Of a DNA stretch of 64,000 bases, positions 32,843-44,926 are shown piece after piece; positions within the stretch are counted from its first letter, which is position 1; every line of letters starts with the position of its first letter. Location: NCBI RefSeq assembly GCF_964275005.1, contig NC_092686.1, positions 41,848,333 through 41,912,332 of the forward strand, in the 5' to 3' direction. The notes under the pieces are model-generated. The model made no database searches, was not told the origin of the DNA, and saw only the letters and a list, made by a program, of their open reading frames with translations. The position numbers and the translations under genes were made by a program. Origin of the DNA: Diadema setosum. Lineage: Eukaryota > Echinodermata > Echinoidea > Diadematoida > Diadematidae.

Positions 32843-33244
32843 TTAAATGGATGGTATGATATTGGTTGAGGAGAGAAATCAGCTTCTAACCTTTTGTGAG
32901 ATACTTGCAAACTACTTTATGAAATGTTAAAAAACTTACAATTCTAAGAGGAATTCGAGGTTTATTTGCTGACAATGAAAACTGGTTTTGAAATGCCGGA
33001 GATATCCAAAAACAAAGTGAAATAAAGCAATCCTAATAAAAGGTCGGTTCCACCTCGTATGGGATCGCTTTGTTTTTGATATCTCAGCCATTTCAAAACC
33101 AATTTTCCTTAAATAAACTTTGAATTCCTCGCAGAATTATAAGCTCTTTCATATTTCATAAGAGGTTTCTCATCTCACAAAATTATCATCAAAAGTGTTG
33201 GAAACGTCAAACCTCATCTCAATCAAAACTGTACATTCCTTTAA
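32843..33244. mobile_element. TTAA MITE (AGGGATGGTACAG family), copy 2, at the gene 3 stop
   Basis: This is the second copy of the family first seen at 6579-6947, with the same TTTTTGATATCTCAGCCATT core. Its right TTAA (33241-33244) overlaps the TAA stop of gene 3, and a minus-strand AATAAA lies inside it at 32966-32961. Confidence 0.8.
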
Positions 33245-33396
33245 TCCATGAAGCATGGTTCTTCTTTGGCAAGGATTCTTTTCATGCTCTCGAAAAAGAC
33301 GTATGCACCGGAGTCATAGCACTCATCCTTTGCCACGCCCTTCACGATGTTGGGCGGGGCCAATGACATCTCCGCCCCTGACGACATCAGCAGCAC
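33241..33396 (-). CDS. Gene 3 exon: C-terminus and stop
   Basis: Phase-0 acceptor (CTTCCTCCAG, just after a GA microsatellite) opens 51 codons beginning VLLMSSGAEMSLAPPNIVKG and ending MD, then TAA at 33243-33241. The stop falls in the target site of a MITE. The splice joins it to the preceding exon across 4.7 kb. Confidence 0.85.
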   Translation of the reverse strand: MLLMSSGAEMSLAPPNIVKGVAKDECYDSGAYVFFESMKRILAKEEPCFMD

Positions 33397-36300
33397 CTGG
33401 AGGAAGTTGCCACAGAGAGAGAGAGAGAGAGAGAGGGAAGGGGGAGAGTGAGTGAGCGAGTGAGTTTAGTTGCGTGCATTTGTGCGTGTGTGAGTGTATG
33501 TGTGTGTGTGTGCGTGTGTCCGTGCATGTGTGTGTGTGGGGGGGGGGAGGTGTATGTGTGTGTGAAAGGGAGAGGGAAAGATATCCATATGAAATTGAAC
33601 GAGATTCGAATAAAGAATAAAAAAGGGCCTCTTTATTCGTCAGTCATACCTGGGTTTAACATTTACAAAATAACCTGTTTGAAATCACGTTTTGAAAAGT
33701 GTTTCTACAGCTCGGCTTTAGACTTACCAAGGAGGCATCAGGCGAGTACCTCCTTGGATTAACAGAGTTAGTGCTTTACTAGGCATTGAGTATTGAAGTC
33801 GCTAACTGTATATGACATTCTGAACAGCGGCTGTGTCACAAGCATCATGACTTGTCAATCAGATCAATCAAACATATAATTCTATATACGTTTAAAGTCA
33901 AAACGTAGTACTCAGCAGGACCTTCACATATCTTCCACCGTCTGGAATTTGCTTGCTACATGTACAATGTATATCGGAAAGCTTGTCTGGATGGCGCGAT
34001 TTCCCAGGATATCGAGTTGTTTGTAGTACATGGATTTTGAGATCAACTAGAAATATCAATTAAGGTGATTAATACCCCCGCCCCGTGACGACAGTCTTAC
34101 CCAAGGAATGATCTTTCCTTGATCTTCTGCCATTTAAATGCCGTTACCATGGCAACGCAGCTTCCGACACGTCCGAAAAATATGTCTTGCATATATTCCC
34201 ACCAAGACTATTGTGTGTGCCACATTTCATAAGCTTTTGTCAAAAACTGAGGAAGTAGTTCAATCCACAAGATCTTTCCTTGATCTTCCGCCATTAATAT
34301 GCCGTTACCATGGCAACGCAGCTTCCGACACGTCCAAAAAATATGTCTTGCACATCTTCCCATCAAGAACAATGTGTGTGCCACATTTCATGAGCTTCAG
34401 TCGAATACAGAGGAAGTAGTTCAATCCGCAAGATCTTTCCTTGATCTTCTGCCATTTATATGCCGTTACCATGGCAACGCAGCTTCCGACACGTCCGAAA
34501 AATATGTCTTCCACATCTTCCCACCAAGATCAAGGTGTGTGCCACATATCATAAGCTTTGGTCAAAAAACTGAGGAAGCAGTTAAATCCGCAAGATCTTT
34601 CCTTGATCTTCTGCCATTAATATGCCGTTACCATGGCAACGTACTTTCGGGTACTGTCAAAAAATGCGTCTTGCACATCTCCAACCAAAGGCACACATCT
34701 GTACCAAGTTTCATGGAAATTGGGCAAAAACTGAGGAAGTAGTTTGCAACACAAAATTTTCCATCATTTTGGCTCATAATATGTGAGCTGTTACCATGGC
34801 AACATACTTTTTGTCACTGTCAAGAAATGTGTCATGCTGACCTACATCCTAAGACAAACATTCAATATGAATTCCATGAGAATTGGAAGAACACTGATGA
34901 AGCAGTTTTGCCATGAAGCATTTTGCCCTATATTTTACCAATAACATGCCGTTACCATGGCAACGCACTTTTTGCCACTGCGGAAATATGTGTCTTGCAC
35001 ATTAACATATTCAGATGAACATCTGTACCTAATTTCATAAAAATTGATCAAAACTGTGGGAGGAGTTCGCGACGCAAGATTTGTACCCATTTTTGCCCAT
35101 AATATGCCGTTACCATGGCAACGTACTTTTGGGTACTGTCAAAAAATACGTCTTGCACATCTACAACCCAAGGCACACATCTGTGCCAAGTTTTATGAGA
35201 ATCGGTTGAAAACTGAGGAAGTAGTTCGCGACGCAAGATTTGCAACGGACCGACCGCCCGACCGACCGCCCGACCGCCCGACCGACCGCCCGACCGACCG
35301 CCCGCCCGACCACCCGACCGTCCGCTGATTCCTATATACCCCCTTCAAACTTCGTTTGGCGGGGGTATAAAGAGTGTGAAGTGATATTAAAGTCGGGATA
35401 CCAACTTTTATTCCGGAAGCGCCCTCCCCCGTTCAGTACTGGGTGTGCACAACCTGCTAAGTTAGTATAGTGATGATCGAATCAGGTCTTAGCAGTATAA
35501 TAATGAATCGCACGCAGAACAAAATTAAATGCATGCAATTCACTCTCGCGAGCGATGGGTACTGCTATGGTCCGATATGCATGTATTATAGTCGATGTTC
35601 TCGAATATACAACATTCCGTAGCAACCACGATCGGGTATTCCGTCTGAAACTGTCGTGCTTCCTCTTTTTTTTTTTTTTTTTTTTGTCAGTATTTCGCAT
35701 TTTCGTCATTACCCAGCCGTGATCGTTTTACCATGTCGTTTTTTCACACATTTCTTGTACGTAAGTGTAAAGAATACAGCAAAAATTGACAGTTCTGCAG
35801 CAAAGCATACGAGAACTATGTTTTGACTTTGAATAAATACGTGTAATCCCAACTTCCTCCATTTTGTTTTGGAGATCAGGCAGTCTAGACTAGCAAACCG
35901 GCAGCCATAATGGAACTAATCTCGATTGGAAAACACCGCGTCGGACGATAACTGGCCAAACATGATTTGAGGAAATGTGTTGGGGAGAAACATTATTGAA
36001 TCTGCTTTTAGACTTACAGAAGAGTGCAGAGGGCCTATTTTATTCGCGTCAAACTAATCCTATCTTAAAACAAGTTATTTGGCAATTCGATTTTGAGGTC
36101 TTTAAGAATATCATTTGCGAATATGGGGATCGCTAGGAATCCTCCGCTCAATTCTAAAACAGACTAATGTCTTTTGAGCATGACAGTCCCATGTACAATA
36201 GCAACTGGAACAAAAAACAAACAAACAAACAAACAATCAAGGCAAAGATTTTTGTACTTGCAGGATAGTACTCATAGGCCTGGTTTCATTTTCCTGCTAT

Positions 36301-39300
36301 ATGAACCTTTACTAGGACACATCATGTTGGCTCCGCAAAACATAAATGCTTCTGCAACGATATCAAGTTGAAGTTATGAAATGCCAAAACTTGCAACCAA
36401 TCAACTGGTAAACGGGAAAAACTAAATTTGTGACATACTATCCTCTTCTATTTTCCTACACAAAGGCAGCTCAAGAAATAGAGCATTTGTCAGAAAAGAT
36501 GTGGTTTCGCAAACGGAATGACCCTTTTATCAATAACTGACTCACAATATTCTGTCTGCTTTTCATAAAGATGCATGATCAGATTCAAAGTTAGCTTCCT
36601 GCTTCCATTCAGTTGCCAAAGTGAAGGAAAGAGGAAATATGGCTTTGCAATGTCACATTCTAACGAATAACAGCTCTCACTGGTTATGATAATGTTTCTA
36701 GAAGTATAAAGATGTCAGACATAAAAAAAAAGAGATTGAGGCACGGAAAATTAGACTGGAGATAAATAGCCATCCCCGATTAGTATTAGCTGATACTTGA
36801 GGTAGATTAAAAAAAAAATACTGTATATATAATATATCAACTAAATAAGCTCCTACTCTGATATAACATATTAAGTTAGCATCTCAATCTACTTAAAGGA
36901 AATAAAAATTCCATTTATGTTTAACTCTGATTTAAACGAGAGTGTACAACAGGAAGGTGACAGCGTCGTTAAAAACAGAGAAAAAATAATCACGAAAGTT
37001 AAGAAACTTTAGTGCTTACACTTTTCCTCGAAAAGGTGATATTGCTCAATGCAGATGAAAATTAGACGAGGAATTGCCTCATAGTTACTGTTTTACTGGC
37101 TTCTTATACAAGGAAAACACTTAGAAATCATCAAAGTTTAGTCTTCATAATCACCAAATATAATTCTGTGATCAAATCGGCATGCTGATACACCCCATAT
37201 TGGTCTGTACTTTACCAAAAGAAGAAGAAGAAGAAGAAGAAGAAGAAGAAGAAGAGGATATTTCTATTTGGTGAAGGTTTGTGGGCAACGAATAGGAAGT
37301 TTGTGAGGCGATTACATTATTACCCTTTCTACATTGCATTTGTGTGTGTGTTTGTTGGCAGCACAAGAAAGAAGAATACAGCTGTTATTTTGTTGTTGTT
37401 CATATTAATTTCATTGTCAACATGGACCTGATATTGAGTGGAACTTAAATAAAGAATATCATAAAACAAAAAAAAAAAAGTGTGTGTGTGTGTGTGTGTG
37501 GGCGGGTGTGTGTGTGTGTGTGTGTACGTGTGTGACTGATATCACTTTTAATCATGACCTATATGATCCTATTCTATTGTTTCGTGAAGCGTGTGAACCT
37601 GTTAAGTGCTCCGACTCTTTAGATCATAACCGATTTCTCTAAAAAGTTCATCGTCCTTCTTGCTTTGACTTTAGGTTTATCTATTAAACAAAGTCAACGA
37701 GAACCGTGAGAGGAGTTTCACTTAAATTACATCATAATGCACATTTTTAATCGACGAATCGCATCTTGCTGGTCAACTGATCCCTGTATGTTTAGTCTAT
37801 ACACCCTCTTCAGGAACGTCCAATTGTTCAACAGAAAGCCAAAGCAATTCTGTGTTCTTTCTTAACCTATAAGCGGATGGTACTTTTGGATTGGAACGGC
37901 ACTTATTATTTTCGTTGTACTATCTTCAGAACAGCGTGTGATGAACATTATAGCAGTTGACATAATTATATAGGAACCATTTAAGTCATGACATCAAACT
38001 TAGTTAAGATATAATATGACTTTATTGTGATAACCTGTTCATGCTTCATAATTTCTTTGCTCTTTTGGTGAGTTCACCGAAACTAACCTGTAAGCGAGCA
38101 GCTCTTTCGAGGTAGTACAGCAGGTCAAAGGCATCGCAAGCCCTCTTCCCCACCGCAACGACGCCGTGCTGAGCCATCATGAGAATCTGCTTGTCACGGA
38201 GAACTTTAGCCAGTCTGGCGCCCTCAGTGGCGGCATTGGCAAAGCCGTCGTACTCGTGGTCGTAAGCGATCAAGTCCAGGAATCGCATGCTTACCTGGCT
38301 CATGGCCACTTTGAATGGTTCTGGGTCTTTCATGCATGCTGAGGTATACAAATGAAGAGTTTCATTGCAAAATAGGTTAAGCGCCATTTTATGTCCATCG
38401 TCAAATAGAACAAAATAAACCCGTTCCAATGATACCTCACTTGTGACATAACAAGGAATATTCTAGAAGTTATCATTAAAGATATCCCATATCTTTTTAT
38501 TATCATCTTTGTTTTTAGCAGCTTTACTCACAAACATCTCACCTTTACAAGAATGGAATTAGCTCTTTTTGCGATAAAACTCTCAAAAATTTTGATAGAT
38601 GAGGAAAAAAATAATTTGATTTCAGGATCATTTCTAGTTGGTTGATTAATCTGACTTGCTACCTAGAGACATGCTGCCAGCAACCACAAGCAACTTTTTT
38701 TTTTGAAAAAAAAACACAAGAAAAACAAAAACCCAACATGTCATTTCTCAAATTACATACATACGCATTCAGGTTTCGAATAAGATATTGTTCAGGCCTA
38801 TCCTTCAAGAGAAGAATTACGAAATTCTCAAATACAATAAGAAGAGTACCCAGCAAAATAAATGCGCGTTTTGCCAGTGCTCAAATTATATTATCAACGG
38901 ACATAGATAAACTACGATGACCTTAGAATGTGAGCAATCATACTGATGTAAAGAATCATTTAAAATCATAACATTCAGGAAAATTCGATATTCGGTGTTA
39001 TGCTATGGTACATATCCCAAAACAGTGTGAATTATGTTATTTGCTAATTTGGTAAACAAGCTATAGGAGTCCTAAGCAAAGATCTATGGACAGGGAAAGG
39101 GACAATTCATCGGCAATATCAGATTTAGTTTCTTCTTCCTGCTATCATCATTTATTGATTATTCACTCTTTAATAGCTGTTTGGGAATGATCATCATCAT
39201 ACCTGTGTTACGTTTAATTTAATTTTTATCAATTTTTCACTGGTGTGGGAGTATACATTAATCTTACATTTTAGACTAAGATTGGAATGGTGCGGAGTTC

Positions 39301-40359
39301 CCCTTTTGAAGGATCTTACCAATAGTGGTAGTGTACGGCTGATGAGTGTGGAAAACTGATGTCACCCCGTCCACTGGATATCTAGCGTTGTGAATGGGCC
39401 TGTGGATGCTGCTCGCCGCTATGTTCATTTCGCCCTCGCCCTCTATCAACTCGCCCGTGAAGAAGTCCACCCCAAGTAGACGTGAGGCTGTGACCTGCAA
39501 TATGGATGACTCTTGAATCAGACAGTGGTAGACAACGTCCGGAGAAAATGAATATGCACCAAGGCGTCTGGTTCAATAATCAAACTAATTACTTTTTTTT
39601 TTTGGTATTGTTGCATTTGCCGTGTTCATGTTTGTACTCCAGTGCCTGTCTTGCATGTTGTTTGTCTGTTAGTCTAGTTTGTGCTGGATTTAGAAATTTT
39701 ATTTATTTTTTATTTAGTTTTATAAGCCCCCTAAAACAAATTAATGTTATGAATACAATTCTATTTCAATCTGGTTAATTGATTAATCAATATGTACTGA
39801 ATTTGGTGACCAAGCATTTCTCCTTTTTTGTATGTACATTGTACATAGTAACTTGTGGGACCCAAAATATACAAGTTTCGCTGTTTACATGGGTCCTCCT
39901 CCAATTTCTTTATCACCAAAATGCCGTATTTCTGCAACCCCTATCAAAAGTATAATGCACCCTTTTTATTGATGACTTATTTGTTGATATCTATTTACGT
40001 TCGTTAAAATTGCGAGTATATACCCAACACATGTTATTAATTATGTTGAGATTGGGAAATATAAAATAGACTTGAGATGAACTTGAATTAACTTGTACTT
40101 GAACATGATTAAAAAAAAATGAATTAATGAGATTGGCGCATACCAGTATTTAGAAAATCTTTTATCTATTTATTTTTGTATGTATTTTTTTTTTTGAAGG
40201 AAAAAGCAGAGGCCATCTTGCAGTGGTCTTGTTAATATGTAGATTCCTCATGTTCTGATTTCTTATGTATAAACCTGATATGGTGAGTCACAGAGATGAA
40301 GTTTACTGTTTTTGTGCACCAAGAGCCAATAGCCAGGACCGGAAAGAGAGAACAAAACA

Positions 40360-40390
<31 letters not shown>

Positions 40391-40567
40391 GTGCAAACGC
40401 TCCAAAAAGCAGCATTGCTGGGGACGGCACGAATCCTGAGAAAAGTACTGGAAGTCTAAGGTTCCAGGATGGAACTTGACGTGATATTAATCTCCAAGAG
40501 ATATCTTGTGAAGAGATACCAATAATAATAATAATAATAATAATAATGATAATAATAATAATATAAA

Positions 40568-40599
<32 letters not shown>

Positions 40600-43500
40600 A
40601 TAATAATAATAGTAATAATATAAAAAGTAGTAGTAATAATAATGATAGAAATAATAATATAAAAAACAAATAATGTTGAAAGATTCCTTTCTTAAGGTAC
40701 GGAGGGGCGGTTCAAGGAATTCCGTAAAGGGGGAGGGGCCTTTGCAAAATTAAAGGGGGGGGGGCGCATAAGCACGCCCCCACCCCCGCATTTTTTTCTT
40801 TTTATTTCTTTTGCTTAAGCAAAGAATAAAGAGGGGACGCTCGCCCGGTATGCCCCCCTCTGGATCCGCCACTGTGTTTTCGACATAAACAGGCATTTGC
40901 CCTTGTGTTAAGAGCTTGTGGTTTATGTAGTTAGACAGCAATGCCTTCGAAGTGTTTGCATAATGTTGTCTCATTACCTGCCATGTGTCTCATGGTTTTT
41001 CTGGCAGAAACCAGACGAGTAAGACATTCCAATTTAACAACTGAAAATAATTGTTTCCACTTATTTTCCATACTTCAGGGTGGACAGGCAGGCAGACAGA
41101 CAGACAGACAGACAAACAAACAAACATCTATTCTTACCTCCTTCCAGTGTAGTCCATACGGAATGACGAGCATCACGTCTTCGTCTCTAACTCGAGATGG
41201 CGCCCTCAGGGTCAGATGGTTGCACACTCCCTCACTGAGATCGTAGAAATCGAGGGCTCTGTATGCTGCCGCCAAATCCACGCGTGCTTGGTGATTGGCC
41301 GCCTCTCGACTCGCTTGCTCTGTATTTAGCCTTGCGTCGATAGGAAATAACAGGTTGACATGATTTTGGTTTGGTTTGGTTCGGTCTGATCTGGTTCGGT
41401 TAATTTCTGCATTATCTTTCTCCAAGCACGATGACAGAGAGATACAAGATTTTGATAAAAATAGCTGGACTACACAGGAACCTATTCCGACACAATCATT
41501 AGTTCCGTACTTTGTACCTAAGCATTGTTTGACGAGGTAGGCTCCGGGATGTAAACAGCTGACTTAGCAATTTCTATGCAATATAGAGGTGCAATGAACC
41601 AGATAGCGCAGCCGGAAAACCAATTTGACGAGTGGCACATTATTAAGGATTACTGATTATTTACAAAAGGAGCCTATGGGAAATTCTGAACGTAGTGCGT
41701 CTCACTCACGTCTCACAGAAGGGGGCACGGACCATTTTCAGTGTGTGTGCGTGTGTGTGCGTGTGTTTGGGGGGGGGGGGGGGATCAAGGTCAAGACCCC
41801 CAGAATGTAAGTGCGAAATCTTTTAAAAACATTATTGTTGTAATTTCTTTCGCTATTTTTTTCCCCATTGAACTTTTTATTATACTAAAAGAAAAATGTG
41901 TGTGTGTGTGTGGGGGGGGGGGGGTGGGGGGGGGGGGAGGGTGCAATCCCCGAGGATCCTCGGCCTCTGTACACTTATACAAAATAATGTCAATGCCAAA
42001 AATACTCCATCTAAAAAAAAAAGAGCAAAAGCAACATTCCTGAGCAATATAAAGTAGACTAGTCGGTAAAGCTGCGGACAAAAAGAGATAGAAAGTGAGA
42101 AAAAAAAAAACACACCACAATTTGGATATCAAGTCCAACGTAAAGATTCTAAAAATAATGAAGTCAAAGAAAAACGTTAAAATTAGACAAGCATCAATTA
42201 AAATAATACACACATGAGTAAAAAAAAAAAGACAGAATAAATAGAAAAATTTCATCAGGGTAAAATGGCCAAAAAGAAATTTACAAGGAGTGCTACTGCT
42301 TGGAGCGCGTCCAATTTTATGTGTGTACAAAGCCTATGGGGTTACAACGTGGGAAGGGGGGGGGGGGGGGGGAGGGTGAGTAGAGCGGTCCGCTATGAAG
42401 TATAGAGAAAATGTTCTCATAGGTTTCCATATAGAAGTTGTAGTCTGATATCTCTTCTACAAGTTCCATTATAGGTTTCATGAAAAAATAAGTGGTTTCA
42501 GGCGTTCAAAAATCATATTTTCTAAAGCAATGTCATCAGCCGCCATCTTCGTGTACGAAGGCTATGGGGTTACAGGTGGGAAGGGGGGGGGGGGGGTGAG
42601 TAGAGCGGTCCGCTATGAAGTAGAGAAAATGTTCTCGTTTCCATATAGAAGTTGTCTGATATGGAACAGAAAATCCTACCCTCGCAAAATCTGACAGACT
42701 TTATTGTTAGTTTTTGCCATGGCAAGTAATTATAGTAGCTATTATCGATAGATTGTACATAATGATTATCACAACGCTCTCTACAGGAAAAGTCAATCAA
42801 ATTTGGTTGAAATTGTTAAGTGACAACTAAAAATATGCTAGGGTTCATGTGACCCCTCAAATATTCCATTGAAATCAGACTTTATCAAAGCTTGGATTCA
42901 TTTTACTGGCGTCGAGAGGCACCAACCACATACCTATCAGATACCATAGGCCTATATAATACTCGAGGACTGAACCGCATCTCCATTCCTCCTCTCCGAG
43001 AACAGCGAGCATTCCAAAACCGACTAATGGTCGATCACAGCGGCCAGTCTTTCTTCTTCATATCACTAAATTGTTATACGATGTAGATTACACTGTCTGT
43101 AACAATTTTAAGTGTATTGGCTTAGAAGGAGTAAGACGAAGAAAAAGAAGAAGAAGAAGAAGAAGAAGAAGAAGAGGAGGAGGAGGAAAGAATAATAATA
43201 ATAATAATAAGAAGAAGAAGAAGAAGAAGAAGAAGAAAGTATATCGCTGGGATAAGTGGAGAAATCACGGATAATAATATAATATTGATCATTGTTTAAC
43301 CTCCGTACACTCTTAAATTGGCAACGCCGATCAGCGATTTCTCATAGCCTTTCTACAGCATTGACTTTACACGCGATTCCGGCGTACTTCCATGCGGGGT
43401 GCAATGAGGCCTACAGACGTGACAGGTCATAATGATGATACAAAGGGCACAGATATATTACGACCCTGTAAGGTTAAACATGACTGTCGGAATGGATTTC

Positions 43501-44918
43501 CAAAGATTGATAGGACTTAATGATCGCAATATAAAGGGTGTAAATTTGTGTCTGCACGAGCTATAAACTGGATGCGTGGTATGGTATAAACAACGGAACA
43601 GTACATGCGATGAACACAATGTGTTTTGCTTTAATTTGATCGACCCATTTTCGTCCATACACTTTTAGTCTATGCAAATGGCTGAACTTTACAGAGTAAT
43701 TCTACACCATGATTCAGGATCTGTTTTCAACAAAAGGACTAAAGCAGAATGTATAGGAAGTGCCATCAAAAGCGAAACATGGGAAACGAAGTTATGAAAT
43801 TCAAATTTTACAGATTTTCCCTCAATGATTATTGTGGTACATGTATTGATCGTAACCACACGCAAAAAATTAGGAGAGGCGAGAGTGCTACCTCATGACC
43901 ACTCTCACTTTCTTTCGTAAAGAAACATGGCAAAAGGCATGTTTTTGGTAGACAGCGACAATACGACATGATGATTTGATGATGTTAAGGATACGTCAAT
44001 ATGTTCCGATTTAATGTAAACAAAGAACACTTAGTGAAGAGTTATGTACAGCTCCATGGGAATCTTATAAAGTGAAGATTATATCCTGCTGAACATCATA
44101 TTCTGCTCTAAATTGCATATGATCAGATTGCGACGAATTTCACGGCTTCCTGAAAAAAAATATCAATGTTTTAAACGCCATATCTTTCAGTAGTGACGTC
44201 ACTGTCACAATGCAAAGCGTTATACAATGATATAAGGGAATTTTCACATATAAGAAACTCATTTCATTTCTTTCGAAGAGTACACAATAATTTCCTCCAC
44301 TCTTTTCTTATTATTGACACAACATACTTATGTTAAGGTTTATGTTATTTTGCCTGCCATTTAAGGGAGGTAAGTGCAGAACTCGTCTATTCTGCCGTAA
44401 AAATAAAATGTATGGAATCTTCTTTATATTTCCTTTTATTCTTTTTTTTTTCACTGCAGTATACTTCTGGGGCCCGTTGCATAAAGTTACAATTATGTTT
44501 ATGCAACGGGCCCCTGTAGTATCACGAGCTATTGTAGCATTACTAGCCGTGACGTCATAACGCATATTGCATGCTCCGTGTTCGACCATGGAGCTCCTTA
44601 TATAACGCTTATACAGTTATAGCACCATGGTTCGACTATCAAGTGATGTTGTATAGGTAGTCTGTTGTCCTGCATTACACCTTCAGGATGTATCACACTA
44701 CCTCCTTGAGTGCACAAAGTAATGATAAAGAACAGAGAATTCCACACACAAACATGGACAGGTATACCTATATTGACACACAAGCACATGGGTTTCATCA
44801 GTACAATGGCCAAAACCTTTCTTACCTATGATACTGACGAGAATTAAAAACTCTTACTTCTTGGTTTCAGTCGCCGATGAAAGCCACCTTCTGCAGACGA
44901 CGGGGTTTCGTTTCTCAT
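33241..44918 (-). CDS. Gene 3: class II aldolase/adducin-head domain protein
   Basis: Coding exons are 44918-44858, 41319-41138, 39494-39320, 38338-38088 and 33396-33241. Phases close exactly and give 274 residues, the size of stand-alone class II aldolase-like proteins. The family has a metal-dependent aldolase fold shared with the adducin head; members act on sugar phosphates or have unknown substrates. The metal site is visible: His130 and His132 in FHTHQPY and His197 in MMAQHGVVAVG. Glu103 (GEGEMNIAASSIHRP) sits where the family has its catalytic or ligand Glu. YYLERAA precedes the last splice, a typical family C-terminal stretch. No signal peptide or membrane helix, so it is likely cytosolic. 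The long tail of true adducins is absent. An upstream in-frame extension through the first exon cannot be excluded. Confidence 0.9.
34072..35368. mobile_element. TIR-bounded element with seven X-box tandem units
   Basis: Left end ATACCCCCGCC and right end GGCGGGGGTAT are inverted repeats. Between them are seven units of about 158-163 bases, each containing GTTACCATGGCAAC (starts 34143, 34304, 34465, 34627, 34790, 34951, 35109), a near-perfect palindrome matching the RFX X-box consensus. A short CCGACCG tandem array at about 35248-35330 precedes the right end. No coding frame. It lies in the last intron of gene 3. Confidence 0.75.
37217..37526. repeat. Microsatellites in the gene 3 intron
   Basis: (GAA)n at 37217-37256 and (GT)n at about 37480-37526, the latter following an A-run. 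Confidence 0.8.
38088..38338 (-). CDS. Gene 3 exon: residues 140-223
   Basis: From TATACCTCAG to a GTTAGT donor, phase 1 to 0. It contains the third ligand His197 in AQHGVVAVGK and ends in YYLERAARLQ. Reading through the donor gives a frame ending at 38046 that lacks the normal C-terminus, so splicing is preferred. Confidence 0.9.
39320..39494 (-). CDS. Gene 3 exon: metal-binding core, residues 82-139
   Basis: From a CATATTGCAG acceptor to a GGTAAGA donor, phase 0 to 1. It carries Glu103, SSIHRPIHNARYP and the HTH metal ligands. Confidence 0.9.
40361..40672. repeat. AAT/AGT trinucleotide arrays, possible LINE tail
   Basis: (AAT)n at 40361-40390 and mixed AAT/AGT arrays at 40521-40672 flank a short sequence reading LQKAALLGTARILRKVLEV, which resembles the C-terminus of a non-LTR retrotransposon ORF. 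The assignment is tentative. Confidence 0.45.
40690..40880. repeat. Poly-G-rich dispersed repeat, GTGGCGGATCCAGAGG type
   Basis: The minus strand reads GTGGCGGATCCAGAGGGG, and the plus strand has G-runs at 40729-40765. Similar G-run-bearing sequence starting GTGGCGTATGGGG occurs at about 30371. Confidence 0.5.
41138..41319 (-). CDS. Gene 3 exon: residues 21-81
   Basis: From AATACAG to a strong GTAAGA donor, phase 1 to 0. It contains RVDLAAAYRALDFYDLSEG and HLTLRAP, the first helix and the strand with the conserved N-H-x-(S/T) of class II aldolases. Confidence 0.85.
42320..42670. repeat. Tandem duplication with long G-runs
   Basis: Two units about 240 bases apart share TATGGGGTTACA, a run of 14-17 G, GTGAGTAGAGCGGTCCGCTA, and TTTCCATATAGAAGTTGT. 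Related long G-runs at 41769-41783 and 41912-41938 lie nearby. Non-coding. Confidence 0.65.
43136..43238. repeat. GAA/GAG/AAT compound microsatellite
   Basis: Purine-only triplets switching from GAA to GAG to AAT and back to GAA; the plus-strand frame is an artefact of Arg and Lys codons. Confidence 0.8.
44469..44514. mobile_element. Minimal MITE remnant, GGGGCCCGTTGCATAAA ends
   Basis: A 46-base nearly perfect palindrome with ends like the 28861-29007 element, apparently an internal-deletion derivative. Confidence 0.65.
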
Positions 44919-44926
44919 GATGAAGA
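44858..44926 (-). CDS. Gene 3 exon: N-terminus
   Basis: The exon follows a TTTGCAG acceptor at 44927-44928 and contains ATG at 44918-44916, then 20 codons (MRNETPSSAEGGFHRRLKPR) to a GTAAGAG donor, phase 1. The presence of an acceptor means a 5' exon lies upstream, probably UTR. Confidence 0.65.

Noticed and set aside
35044..35470. Frames encoding Thr-Asp-Arg-Pro repeats
   Set aside because: They arise from the CCGACCG tandem array within the X-box element and have no counterpart in other units.
38046..38429. 127-residue unspliced frame of the aldolase-like gene
   Set aside because: It reads through both an acceptor (38339-38340) and a donor (38086-38087); the spliced exon 38338-38088 joins in phase to family-like sequence on both sides.
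40487..40669. Leu-rich minus-strand frame
   Set aside because: Pure translation of AAT/AGT trinucleotide arrays.
41791..42330. 179-residue minus-strand frame rich in Phe, Leu, Pro and His
   Set aside because: It is produced by poly-A, (GT)n and poly-G tracts read on the opposite strand; no domain or coding-like composition.
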